DNA of 33,158 bases from Hoeflea sp. (lineage in GTDB: Bacteria > Pseudomonadota > Alphaproteobacteria > Rhizobiales > Rhizobiaceae), in assembly GCA_002707605.1 (NCBI GenBank), contig PANK01000001.1, forward strand, positions 1,577,416-1,610,573, read 5' to 3'. The notes beneath the pieces are model-generated. The model saw nothing but the letters and a program-made list of their open reading frames with translations. It had not been told where the DNA came from and searched no databases. Positions 9,619 through 18,261 of the stretch are shown piece by piece. Position 1 is the stretch's first letter. Each line of letters opens with the position of its first letter. Made by a program: the position numbers and the translations under genes.

Positions 9619-10791
9619 ATGGCGACGCGACCGCAAGACATTCTCGGTGTTCCCCATCCGGCATGGATGGAAGAGGACGTCGTCATGCTCTCCGACATGG
9701 CCAATCGCTGGCTGGAGACCGAAGTGCTGCCCGATTACGAGCGCTTCGAGAAACAGGAAAAGGTGGACCGCGAAACCTGGGAGAAGGCCGGCGAGGCCGG
9801 GCTTCTCTGCGCCTCGATGCCGGAAACCTATGGCGGCTCGGGCGGCACCTATGCCCATGAAGCGGCGATTGCAGACGCGCTCGGCCACGTGGGGGTCGAC
9901 GGCTTCGGCATCGCGCTCCATAACGCCATCGTCGCCCCCTACATCCTGCATTTCGGCTCCGAGGAGCAGAAGCGGAAATGGCTGCCGCGGATGGCCACCG
10001 GCGAACTGATTGGCGCCATTGCCATGACGGAGCCGGGCGCGGGCTCCGACCTGCAGGGGGTGAAGACCACGGCCAAGAAGGACGGCAACCATTATGTCGT
10101 CAACGGCTCGAAGACGTTCATCACCAACGGCCAGCACGCGAACCTCATCATCGTGGTGACCAAGACCGATCCCTCCAAGGGCGCCAAGGGCACCTCGCTG
10201 ATGGTGATCGAAACCGACGAGGTGGAAGGTTTCCGGCGCGGCCGCAATCTCGACAAGGTGGGGCTGAAGGCCAACGACACGTCCGAACTCTTCTTTGATG
10301 ATGTGCGCATTCCGACCTCGAACATGCTCGGCACCGAGGAAGGCCAGGGGTTCGTCCAGCTGATGACGGAACTGCCGCAGGAGCGGCTGCTGATCGGCAA
10401 CCAGGCAATCTCGATGGTCGAGCGCGCACTGGCCGTCACCATCGACTACGTCAAGGAACGCAAGGCCTTTGGCAAGGCGGTGATCGACTTCCAGAACACC
10501 CAGTTCAAGCTCGCCGAACTGAAGAGCGAGGCCTACATGGCCCGCGTCTTCGTCAATCACTGCATCGAGTTGCATCTGAAGGGCGAACTCGACGCCACCA
10601 AGGCCTCGATGGTCAAGTATCTGACATCAGACCTGCAGTGCAAGGTCGTCGACGAGTGCCTGCAACTGCATGGCGGCTACGGCTACATGAACGAATACCC
10701 GATCGCACGAATGTTCCGCGACGCCCGCGTCCAGCGGATCTATGGCGGCACCAACGAGATCATGAAACTGCTCATTGCGCGGAGTCTTTGA
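9619..10791 (+). CDS. Acyl-CoA dehydrogenase
   Basis: 390 aa; [59 protein letters not shown]. Confidence 0.92.
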   Translation: MATRPQDILGVPHPAWMEEDVVMLSDMANRWLETEVLPDYERFEKQEKVDRETWEKAGEAGLLCASMPETYGGSGGTYAHEAAIADALGHVGVDGFGIALHNAIVAPYILHFGSEEQKRKWLPRMATGELIGAIAMTEPGAGSDLQGVKTTAKKDGNHYVVNGSKTFITNGQHANLIIVVTKTDPSKGAKGTSLMVIETDEVEGFRRGRNLDKVGLKANDTSELFFDDVRIPTSNMLGTEEGQGFVQLMTELPQERLLIGNQAISMVERALAVTIDYVKERKAFGKAVIDFQNTQFKLAELKSEAYMARVFVNHCIELHLKGELDATKASMVKYLTSDLQCKVVDECLQLHGGYGYMNEYPIARMFRDARVQRIYGGTNEIMKLLIARSL

Positions 10792-10861
10792 GGGCGAAAC
10801 CGCCCGACCGACAATGAGCCTGACACGACCGCGTAAACGGAAATAATAACGGGAGGCCCCG

Positions 10862-12070
10862 ATGACCGACGCATTCATTTACGACCATGTTCGCACCCCC
10901 AGGGGGCGCGGCAAGAAGGACGGCAGCCTGCACGAGGTTCCCTCGGTGCGGCTCGCCTCGCATATGCTGGAAGCCTTGCGCGACCGCAACGGGCTCGACA
11001 CAGCGAAGGTCGATGATATCGTCATGGGCTGCGTGGACGCCATCGGCGAAGCCGGCGGCGACATTGCGCGTGCCGCCACCTTCGAAGCCGGCTATGCGAC
11101 TGAAGCACCGGGCATGCAGATCAACCGCTTCTGCGCCTCCGGTCTGGACGCCGTCAATCTCGGTGCTGCCAAGATCGCCCAGGGCGCGGACGACATCGTG
11201 ATCGCCGGCGGCGTGGAATCGATGTCGCGCATCGGCATCGGCGCACAGGGCGGCGCCTGGTTCATGGATCCCTCCGTCAACCTGCCGTCCTACTTCATGC
11301 CGCAGGGCGTCTCCGCCGACCTGATCGCCACCAAATACGGCTTCTCGCGCGACGACGTGGACGCCTATGCAGTGGAAAGCCAGAAGCGTGCGGCCAACTC
11401 CTGGGAAAAGGGCTACTTCAAGAAGTCGGTGGTGCCGGTCAAGGACATCAACGGCCTGACCATTCTCGACCGTGACGAACACATGCGTCCGAGCACCGAC
11501 ATGCAGAGCCTTGCCGGGCTGAACGCCTCGTTCCAGATGCCGGCTGAAATGGGCGGTTTCGGTGCCGTTGCCATCCAGGCCCATCCGGAAGTCGAAGCCG
11601 TGAACTTCGTCCACCATGCCGGCAATTCGTCGGGCATCGTCGATGGTGCCGGACTCGTACTTCTGGGCTCCAAGCGCGGCGGCAAGGCCATGGGCCTCGA
11701 ACCCCGCGCCAGGATCAAGGCTTTCGCCAATATCGGCTCCGATCCGGCGCTGATGCTGACCGGCCCGGTGGACGTGACCGAAAAGCTGTTGAAGCGCGCC
11801 AAGATGAAGCTCGAGGATATCGACCTCTTCGAACTCAACGAAGCCTTTGCGGCCGTTGTCCTGCGCTACATGCAGGCCTTCGACATTCCCCACGACAAGA
11901 TCAACGTCAATGGCGGCGCCATCGCCATGGGCCATCCGCTCGGCGCCACCGGCGCCATGATCCTCGGAACCGTGCTCGATGAACTCGAGCGGCGCGATCT
12001 CAATACCGCGCTTGTCACGCTCTGCATCGGAGCGGGCATGGGTACGGCAACGATCATCGAGCGCGTTTGA
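10862..12070 (+). CDS. Acetyl-CoA C-acyltransferase (thiolase)
   Basis: 402 aa; [63 protein letters not shown]. Confidence 0.93.
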   Translation: MTDAFIYDHVRTPRGRGKKDGSLHEVPSVRLASHMLEALRDRNGLDTAKVDDIVMGCVDAIGEAGGDIARAATFEAGYATEAPGMQINRFCASGLDAVNLGAAKIAQGADDIVIAGGVESMSRIGIGAQGGAWFMDPSVNLPSYFMPQGVSADLIATKYGFSRDDVDAYAVESQKRAANSWEKGYFKKSVVPVKDINGLTILDRDEHMRPSTDMQSLAGLNASFQMPAEMGGFGAVAIQAHPEVEAVNFVHHAGNSSGIVDGAGLVLLGSKRGGKAMGLEPRARIKAFANIGSDPALMLTGPVDVTEKLLKRAKMKLEDIDLFELNEAFAAVVLRYMQAFDIPHDKINVNGGAIAMGHPLGATGAMILGTVLDELERRDLNTALVTLCIGAGMGTATIIERV

Positions 12071-12086
12071 GCCAGGGAGGACGACA

Positions 12087-14309
12087 ATGACCGATTACAA
12101 GAACTTCAAGATCGACACCGACAAGGACGGCATCGCGCTCATCACCTGGGACATGCCCGACAAATCGATGAACGTGTTCAACGAGGAAGTCCTCGTCGAG
12201 CTCGACAAGATCGTCGACCAGCTCGTGGCCGATGACGCCGTCAAGGGCGTGGTCTTCACCTCCGGCAAGTCGAGCTTCTCCGGCGGCGCCGACCTGACCA
12301 TGATCACCGGCATGTTCTCGACCGTCAAAGAAGAGACCGACAAGAACCCGGATACCGCACAGCAGGTCATCTTCGACCTCGTCGGCAAGATGAGCTGGCT
12401 GTGGCGCAAGATCGAGACCTGCGGCAAGCCCTGGGTTTCGGCGATCAACGGCACCTGCATGGGCGGCGCGTTCGAACTGTCGCTCGCCTGCCACGGCCGC
12501 GTGGCCGCAGATGCACCGTCGGTGAAGATGGGCCTCCCGGAAGTCAAGGTCGGCATCTTCCCGGGCGCCGGCGGCACCCAGCGTGTTCCGCGTCTGACAA
12601 ATGCCCAGGACGCGCTGCAGATGATGACCACTGGTCAGAATCTCGATCCCAAGCGCGCCAAGGCCATGGGCCTCATCCATGAGGTCGCCGAACCCAAGAA
12701 GCTGATCCCGACCGCCAAGGCGATGATCAAGAACGGCCTCAAGCCGGTTCAGCCGTGGGACGAAAAGGGCTTCAAGCTGCCGGGCGGCAAGATCTGGTCG
12801 CCGCAGGGCGCACAGCTCTGGCCGGCGGCCTCCGCCATTCTGCGCCGCGAGACGCAGGGAAACTATCCGGCAGCTGCCGCGATCCTCAAATGCGTCTTCG
12901 AGGGCCTTCAGGTTCCGTTTGAAACCGGCCTGAAGATCGAGCAGCGTTACTTCACCCACATCCTGCAGACCCCGCAGGCGCGCGCGATGATCCGCTCGCT
13001 CTTCATCTCGCTGCAGGAACTCAACAAGGGCGCGCGCCGCCCGGAAGGCATCAAGCCCGTCAAGCTCAAGAAGGTGGGCGTCGTCGGTGCCGGCTTCATG
13101 GGCGCGGGCATCGCCTATGTGACTGCCAAGGCCGGCATCCCGGTCGTCCTCATCGACAAGGACATGGACGCGGCCAACAAGGGCAAGGCCCATTCGGAAG
13201 GCATCGTGCAGAAGGGTGTCCAGCGCGGCAAGACCACCAAGGAAGCCGGTGAGAAGCTCCTGTCGCTGATCACGCCGTCCTCCGACTACGCGGATCTTTC
13301 CGACGCCGATCTCGTCATCGAGGCCGTCTTCGAGGATCGCGAAGTCAAGAAGACCGTGACCGAAGCGATCGAAGCGCACATCAAGCCGTCCGCGATCTTC
13401 GCGTCGAACACTTCGACGCTGCCGATCACCGGGCTTGCCAAGAACTCGAAACGTCCGAAAAACTTCATCGGCATCCACTTCTTCTCGCCCGTCGACAAGA
13501 TGATGCTGACCGAGATCATTCTCGGCCGGAAGACCTCGGACAAGGCGCTCGCCGTGGCACTCGACTATGTCGCGGCCATCAAGAAGACCCCGATCGTCGT
13601 CAACGACACGCGCGGTTTCTTCGTCAACCGCTGTGTCCTGCGTTACATGAACGAGAGCTACAACATGCTCATCGAAGGCGTGCCGCCGGCGATGATCGAG
13701 AATTCGGCGCGCATGGCCGGCATGCCGGTGGGTCCGCTCTCGCTCAACGACGAGGTGGCGATCGACCTGTCGCTCAAGATCATCCGCGCGGCGATTGCCG
13801 ACATGGGCGAGAAGGCTGTCGATCCCCGCCATCTCGAACTGGTCGAGCGCATGGTCGAGAAAGAAGGCCGGCTGGGCCGCAAGAACGGCAAGGGTTTTTA
13901 CGACTACCCGGCCAAGCCCGCCAAGAAGCACCTCTGGCCTGAACTCAAGACGCTCTACGAGCAGCAGGATGCCGACAAGATCGACGTGCAGGAACTGAAG
14001 AACCGCTTCCTGGCCACGATCGCTCTCGAAGCGGCGCGTACCATGGAAGAAGGCATCGTGACCGATCCCCGGGAGGCCGATATCGGCACCATTCTCGGCT
14101 TCGGCTTCGCCCCCCATACGGGTGGTGCTCTCTCCTATATCGATGAGATGGGCGCTGCCGAATTCGTCGCCATGTGCAAGAGCCTGCAGCGCAAATACGG
14201 CAAGCAGTTCAAGGCGCCGAAGCTGCTCGTCGAAATGGCGGAGAAGGGCGAGACCTTCTATGGCCGTTTCGGTGCAGCGGAAAGTGCCGCGACCAAGGCC
14301 GCGGCCTGA
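12087..14309 (+). CDS. Bifunctional enoyl-CoA hydratase / 3-hydroxyacyl-CoA dehydrogenase (FadJ/FadB-like)
   Basis: Crotonase N-terminus ([21 protein letters not shown]...[17 protein letters not shown]) and HAD C-terminus ([40 protein letters not shown]). Start [10 protein letters not shown] at 12087, not 11979. Confidence 0.93.
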   Translation: MTDYKNFKIDTDKDGIALITWDMPDKSMNVFNEEVLVELDKIVDQLVADDAVKGVVFTSGKSSFSGGADLTMITGMFSTVKEETDKNPDTAQQVIFDLVGKMSWLWRKIETCGKPWVSAINGTCMGGAFELSLACHGRVAADAPSVKMGLPEVKVGIFPGAGGTQRVPRLTNAQDALQMMTTGQNLDPKRAKAMGLIHEVAEPKKLIPTAKAMIKNGLKPVQPWDEKGFKLPGGKIWSPQGAQLWPAASAILRRETQGNYPAAAAILKCVFEGLQVPFETGLKIEQRYFTHILQTPQARAMIRSLFISLQELNKGARRPEGIKPVKLKKVGVVGAGFMGAGIAYVTAKAGIPVVLIDKDMDAANKGKAHSEGIVQKGVQRGKTTKEAGEKLLSLITPSSDYADLSDADLVIEAVFEDREVKKTVTEAIEAHIKPSAIFASNTSTLPITGLAKNSKRPKNFIGIHFFSPVDKMMLTEIILGRKTSDKALAVALDYVAAIKKTPIVVNDTRGFFVNRCVLRYMNESYNMLIEGVPPAMIENSARMAGMPVGPLSLNDEVAIDLSLKIIRAAIADMGEKAVDPRHLELVERMVEKEGRLGRKNGKGFYDYPAKPAKKHLWPELKTLYEQQDADKIDVQELKNRFLATIALEAARTMEEGIVTDPREADIGTILGFGFAPHTGGALSYIDEMGAAEFVAMCKSLQRKYGKQFKAPKLLVEMAEKGETFYGRFGAAESAATKAAA

Positions 14310-14336
14310 CCGCGAGCGCCATCGCCAAGACTTCGG

Positions 14337-14360
14337 AACGGGCCTTCGGGCCCGTTTTCA
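14337..14360 (+). terminator. Rho-independent terminator after the fad operon
   Basis: AACGGGCC-TTCG-GGCCCGTT perfect 8-bp stem followed by TTCATTTTG, 27 bp after the fadJ-like stop. Confidence 0.75.
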
Positions 14361-14484
14361 TTTTGTTGCGATCTTGTTCAGCAAGTTCTGGATCATCGGG
14401 TGTGCCGTCTTGCCAGTTGGTCTGGGTAAGCGCACTCTCACCCTTGCAGATCCGCGGCCCGGATCTGCCTCAAAGGGGGGAACG

Positions 14485-15108
14485 ATGGCGGCAAACATTG
14501 ACTACTACTTCACCTGCGCATCGCCGTTCTGCTATCTCGGCCATCGGCTGTTTTGCGACATCGCGGAAAAGCACAAGGCGACCGTCAATTTCAAGGCGGT
14601 GAACCTCAAGGACGTCTGGGCCGTATCGGGTGCGGTCCCTCCTGGCGAACGCCCTCCGGTCCGTCAGCGCATGCGACTGGTGGAACTCCAGCGCCAGGCC
14701 CATTATCGCAAGCTGCCGATCAAGATCGAACCGAAATTCTGGCCGACGGATCCGGGCTTTGCCGACCGCATTGCCGTCGGCCTCGTCGAAAGCGGGATCG
14801 ATCCGCGCTATTTCATCAACAAGGTGCTTGGCGGGCTCTGGGCCTATGACGATGACATCCGCGACGAGCACGTTTTGGCGTCGTATCTCTCCCAGTGCGG
14901 GCTCGATCCGCTGCCAGCGCTCACCGACGCCAAGACCGACTGGGCCGAGGAAATCCGGAGGAACAATGCGCGCGCTGCGATCGGCGCCGACGTCGTCGGC
15001 GTTCCCACCTATGTCTACAATGGCGAGGCGTTTTTCGGACAGGACCGGCTCGAGCATCTGGATCAGGCGCTCAGCGAGGGTCGCGCGCCCTTCGTTGCAC
15101 CGCGCTGA
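14485..15108 (+). CDS. 2-hydroxychromene-2-carboxylate isomerase-like (DsbA/GST-kappa fold) protein
   Basis: MAANIDYYFTCASPFCYLGHRLF ... GVPTYVYNGEAFFGQDRLEHL; start at 14485 preceded by AAAGGGGGG. Confidence 0.8.
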   Translation: MAANIDYYFTCASPFCYLGHRLFCDIAEKHKATVNFKAVNLKDVWAVSGAVPPGERPPVRQRMRLVELQRQAHYRKLPIKIEPKFWPTDPGFADRIAVGLVESGIDPRYFINKVLGGLWAYDDDIRDEHVLASYLSQCGLDPLPALTDAKTDWAEEIRRNNARAAIGADVVGVPTYVYNGEAFFGQDRLEHLDQALSEGRAPFVAPR

Positions 15109-15217
15109 ATTTTCAGACGGAGTCCGGAGGAGAGGATATTTTTCCTATTCCCCCTTATCATGACTGGGGTTTTGGGCTAGAACGCTCCTGTTGGATGACG
15201 GCTGACGGAAAGACAGA

Positions 15218-15889
15218 ATGCTCTCTCACGACCGTATCTGGACGGCGATCGACGAACTGGCCGAGCGGCACGGGCTGACGGCTTCGGGTCTCGCGCGCCG
15301 TGCCGGCCTCGATCCCACTTCCTTCAACAAGTCCAAGCGCCAGGGTGCGGATGGCCGCGACCGCTGGCCCTCGACCGAATCGCTGTCGAAGGTTCTTCAG
15401 GCGACCGGCTCCTCGGTGGAGGATTTTCTGTCGCTCGTGGGAGGCAAGGCTCCGGTTGCGCGCGGCGACCTGCCGGATGGCGCCTTTCCCCCGCAGCAGG
15501 GGTCGATCCCGCTTTTGGGTTTTGCCCAGGCAGGTGCCGGCGGTTTCTTCGATGATGGCGGCTTTCCGGCCGGCCAGGGCTGGGACCTGGTCGACTTCCC
15601 GGCCAATCCGGCTGCCGGCGGCAACGTCTATGCGCTCGAAGTTCAGGGCGATTCCATGATGCCGCTCTACCGTGACGGCGATATCGTGATCGTCGAGCCG
15701 GGCGCCCAGCTGAGGCGTGGCGACCGGGTGGTGGTCAAGACCCGCGACGGCGAGGTAATGGCCAAGGTCCTCTCCCGCCAGACACCCAAGGCGGTCGATC
15801 TCGCCTCTCTCAACCCCGAACATCCGAACAGGACATTCGGCACGGAAGAGATCGACTGGATGGCCCGGATCATCTGGGCCAGTCAGTAA
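15218..15889 (+). CDS. XRE-type HTH regulator with S24 (LexA-like) peptidase domain
   Basis: N-terminal HTH (LTASGLARRAGLDPTSFNKSKRQG), S24 Ser motif VQGDSMMPLYRDGDIVIV and Lys motif RRGDRVVVKTRDGEVMAKVL. Confidence 0.85.
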   Translation: MLSHDRIWTAIDELAERHGLTASGLARRAGLDPTSFNKSKRQGADGRDRWPSTESLSKVLQATGSSVEDFLSLVGGKAPVARGDLPDGAFPPQQGSIPLLGFAQAGAGGFFDDGGFPAGQGWDLVDFPANPAAGGNVYALEVQGDSMMPLYRDGDIVIVEPGAQLRRGDRVVVKTRDGEVMAKVLSRQTPKAVDLASLNPEHPNRTFGTEEIDWMARIIWASQ

Positions 15890-15982
15890 GCCTGCCACCA
15901 ACATGGGCAAGCGCCTCTTGTATGGCCGTTTCCGGGTTCCTATTCTCCAAAAGAACCGTCAACCGGAGACCCTGACAGAACC

Positions 15983-16396
15983 ATGCCCAAGGCCATTTCC
16001 TCGCAAGAAGCCCTCATCTACCTCATGGTCGTCATGTCGGCCGTCGACACCGCCATGAACGATGCCGAGATGGCCCGCATCGGACGACTGGTCCGCTTCC
16101 TTCCGGTTTTCTCGAACTTTGATGACAACCGCATCGTCGATGTCAGCCGCGATTGCGCCGAGATCCTGAAAGGACCCGAGGGGCTGGATATCGTGCTCGA
16201 GGTCATTCGTGACGCCGTGCCGGCCCGGCTTTATGACACGGCCTATGCGATCGCGGTCGAAATCGCCTCTGCCGACTACAACATCCAGGAGGAGGAAATC
16301 CGTCTCCTGCAGATGCTGCGCGACCGGCTCGGCCTCGACAAACTCACCTGTGCCGCGATCGAACGCGGTGCCATCGCCCGCTTCCGCTCGGCGTGA
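15983..16396 (+). CDS. Tellurite resistance TerB-like family protein
   Basis: 137 aa helical protein: LIYLMVVMSAVDTAMNDAEMARIGRLVRFLPVF ... AIAVEIASADYNIQEEEIRLLQMLRDRLGLDKL. Confidence 0.75.
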   Translation: MPKAISSQEALIYLMVVMSAVDTAMNDAEMARIGRLVRFLPVFSNFDDNRIVDVSRDCAEILKGPEGLDIVLEVIRDAVPARLYDTAYAIAVEIASADYNIQEEEIRLLQMLRDRLGLDKLTCAAIERGAIARFRSA

Positions 16397-16479
16397 ACTT
16401 TTCCCCTCACGGCAAATTGTCTGGCGGTTGAGCCTTCAATCGGGCGACAAGTTCGCCTGATGACGAACCGGGAAAAACC

Positions 16480-17322
16480 ATGAACGAGGCGTACCAGTTC
16501 AGCGAAAGCGAGCCGCTGCTCCGGCTGGCCGCCTTCGGCGTGATCTTTCTCGTCATGGCGATCACGGAGCTTCTCGCCCCGCGTCTGGAGCGACCGGAAC
16601 TCGCGGGGGCCTACAAATCCCGCCGCTGGATCACCAATATCGCCATTGTGCTCATCTCGTCGCTGGCGCTGCGGCTCGTCTTTCCGCTTGCTGCGGTCGG
16701 GACCGCCATCTGGGCGCAATCGCATGGCTACGGCCTGTTTCCGCTCCTTGGGCTGCCAGTGTGGGTTTCCGGTATCCTCGCCTTCATCATTCTCGATTTT
16801 GCAGTCTGGCTCGAACATCTCGTCAGCCACAAATGGCCGCTGCTCTGGCGCATTCACCGCATGCATCATGCCGATACCGGAGTCGACCTGACGACGGCTC
16901 TGAGGTTTCATCCGCTTGAAATCGTCCTCTCGATGGTCTGGAAGGCCGCAGTCGTGGTGGCAATGGGCGCGCCGGCCGCAGCTGTGCTGGTTTTCGAGAT
17001 CGTGCTCAATGGCGCTGCCATGTTCAACCACGCCAATATCCGCTTGCCGAAGCCCGTCGACCGCATTCTGCGCCGGCTCATCGTCACACCCGACATGCAC
17101 CGCATCCATCATTCCACAGATCGCCGCGAGACCGATTCCAATTACGGCTTCAACCTGTCGATCTGGGACCGGATGTTTGCGACCTACACCCGCGATCCGA
17201 GGCGTGGCGACACGGATATCGAGATCGGCCTGTCGGAATGGCGAGGGCGCGAAGCTTCGCAACTCGGCTGGTCACTCGCCCTGCCCTTCCACAATTCAAA
17301 GAGAGATCAGCCTGCGGAGTGA
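16480..17322 (+). CDS. Sterol desaturase / fatty acid hydroxylase superfamily membrane protein
   Basis: 280 aa; His motifs EHLVSHKWPLLWRIHRMHHADTG and HRIHHSTDRRETDSNYGFNLSIWDRMF. Confidence 0.9.
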   Translation: MNEAYQFSESEPLLRLAAFGVIFLVMAITELLAPRLERPELAGAYKSRRWITNIAIVLISSLALRLVFPLAAVGTAIWAQSHGYGLFPLLGLPVWVSGILAFIILDFAVWLEHLVSHKWPLLWRIHRMHHADTGVDLTTALRFHPLEIVLSMVWKAAVVVAMGAPAAAVLVFEIVLNGAAMFNHANIRLPKPVDRILRRLIVTPDMHRIHHSTDRRETDSNYGFNLSIWDRMFATYTRDPRRGDTDIEIGLSEWRGREASQLGWSLALPFHNSKRDQPAE

Positions 17323-17334
17323 TCGGGATCACGC

Positions 17335-18216
17335 TCAATAGAGGCCCTTGGGAAACCAGCGCAGATAAAGTTCGGCGAAGCGGCCGTTCCGGTTGAGAAC
17401 GGAGATCGCATGATCGAAGGCGAGCGCAAGATCGGCATTTTCGGGTGCGACGGCAATCGCGAGCCCCTCGCCGAGGTAGTAGGGCGAGAGATACGGCCCG
17501 CCGTAGAAAGTGCAGCAATCCTTGGCGCTCGTGCTCTGCAGCCAGAACGACAATTGCACGCCGTCGCCGAAAAGCGCCTCGACCTCCTTGCTCACCAGCG
17601 CAGCATGGGCAGCGGCGGCATCGTCGAATGAGACCTCCTCCATGTCGGCGAACCAGGCCTTGAGCATCGCCTCATGCGCCGAGCCCTTCACCACGCCGAC
17701 CTTCTTGCCCGACAGTTCCTTTGCAACATTCTCGCCGAGACCGGATTCCCGGCGCACCACGAAACGGGCGGGAAGTTCCATATAGGGCCGGCTGAAGCGG
17801 TAGTTCTTCAACGTCTCCGACGTCTGGGACACGCCAGCGATAATCGCCTCGCCCTGTCCGTTCAGGAGGGCATGGTCGAGCTCATCCCAAGGGAGAGCCT
17901 GAATCTGGCAGCGATCAACCACATTCAGCACCTCGCAGATTGCCCGCGCCAAATCAACGTTGAAGCCGGCAAGTCGCTGGGACTGGTCAAGGAAGTTGAA
18001 CGGCGGAAAATCAACCGTGGTGAGGAAACGGATCCGGACACGGCGCGAAATATCCGGCGTCGCAATACGTTCACGCGGATCAACATAATTGGGAGCATCC
18101 TGCGCCTGTACATGCCCAATGACCGGATATATTCCGGATATTGCAAGTATAAAACAAGAATAACGCGCAATATTGCAGAAAGACGTAAAGACTCGGTTTG
18201 CAACTTCTGGTATCAT
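17335..18216 (-). CDS. Periplasmic solute-binding protein, family 3-like (transporter substrate-binding domain)
   Basis: Signal-like N-terminus ending ...VQAQ, then RVRIRFLTTVDFPPFNFLDQSQRLAGFNVDLARAICEVL ... LSGKKVGVVKGSAHEAML. Start MIPEVANRVF at 18216. Confidence 0.8.
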   Translation of the reverse strand: MIPEVANRVFTSFCNIARYSCFILAISGIYPVIGHVQAQDAPNYVDPRERIATPDISRRVRIRFLTTVDFPPFNFLDQSQRLAGFNVDLARAICEVLNVVDRCQIQALPWDELDHALLNGQGEAIIAGVSQTSETLKNYRFSRPYMELPARFVVRRESGLGENVAKELSGKKVGVVKGSAHEAMLKAWFADMEEVSFDDAAAAHAALVSKEVEALFGDGVQLSFWLQSTSAKDCCTFYGGPYLSPYYLGEGLAIAVAPENADLALAFDHAISVLNRNGRFAELYLRWFPKGLY

Positions 18217-18261
18217 GGCGGGCGTAACTCCTCCCCGAAGGTTCTTGTGTGTACCAGAGTC

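Noticed and set aside
7817-9664. Minus-strand ORF (615 aa) opposite the first acyl-CoA dehydrogenase
   Set aside because: Shadow ORF with no recognisable domain, fully opposite a conserved gene.
10792-10805. GGGCG-AAAC-CGCCC hairpin between the second ACAD and thiolase genes
   Set aside because: Short stem and no U-tract; could be chance, though it might affect mRNA stability.
12054-14117. Long minus-strand ORF (687 aa) opposite the fadJ-like gene
   Set aside because: Antisense to a clear enzyme gene; low-complexity His/Asp/Arg-rich translation typical of shadow ORFs in GC-rich DNA.
17674-18261. In-frame N-terminal extension of the glycosyltransferase ORF
   Set aside because: Runs antisense through the solute-binding protein gene; the start at 18262 fits the protein better.
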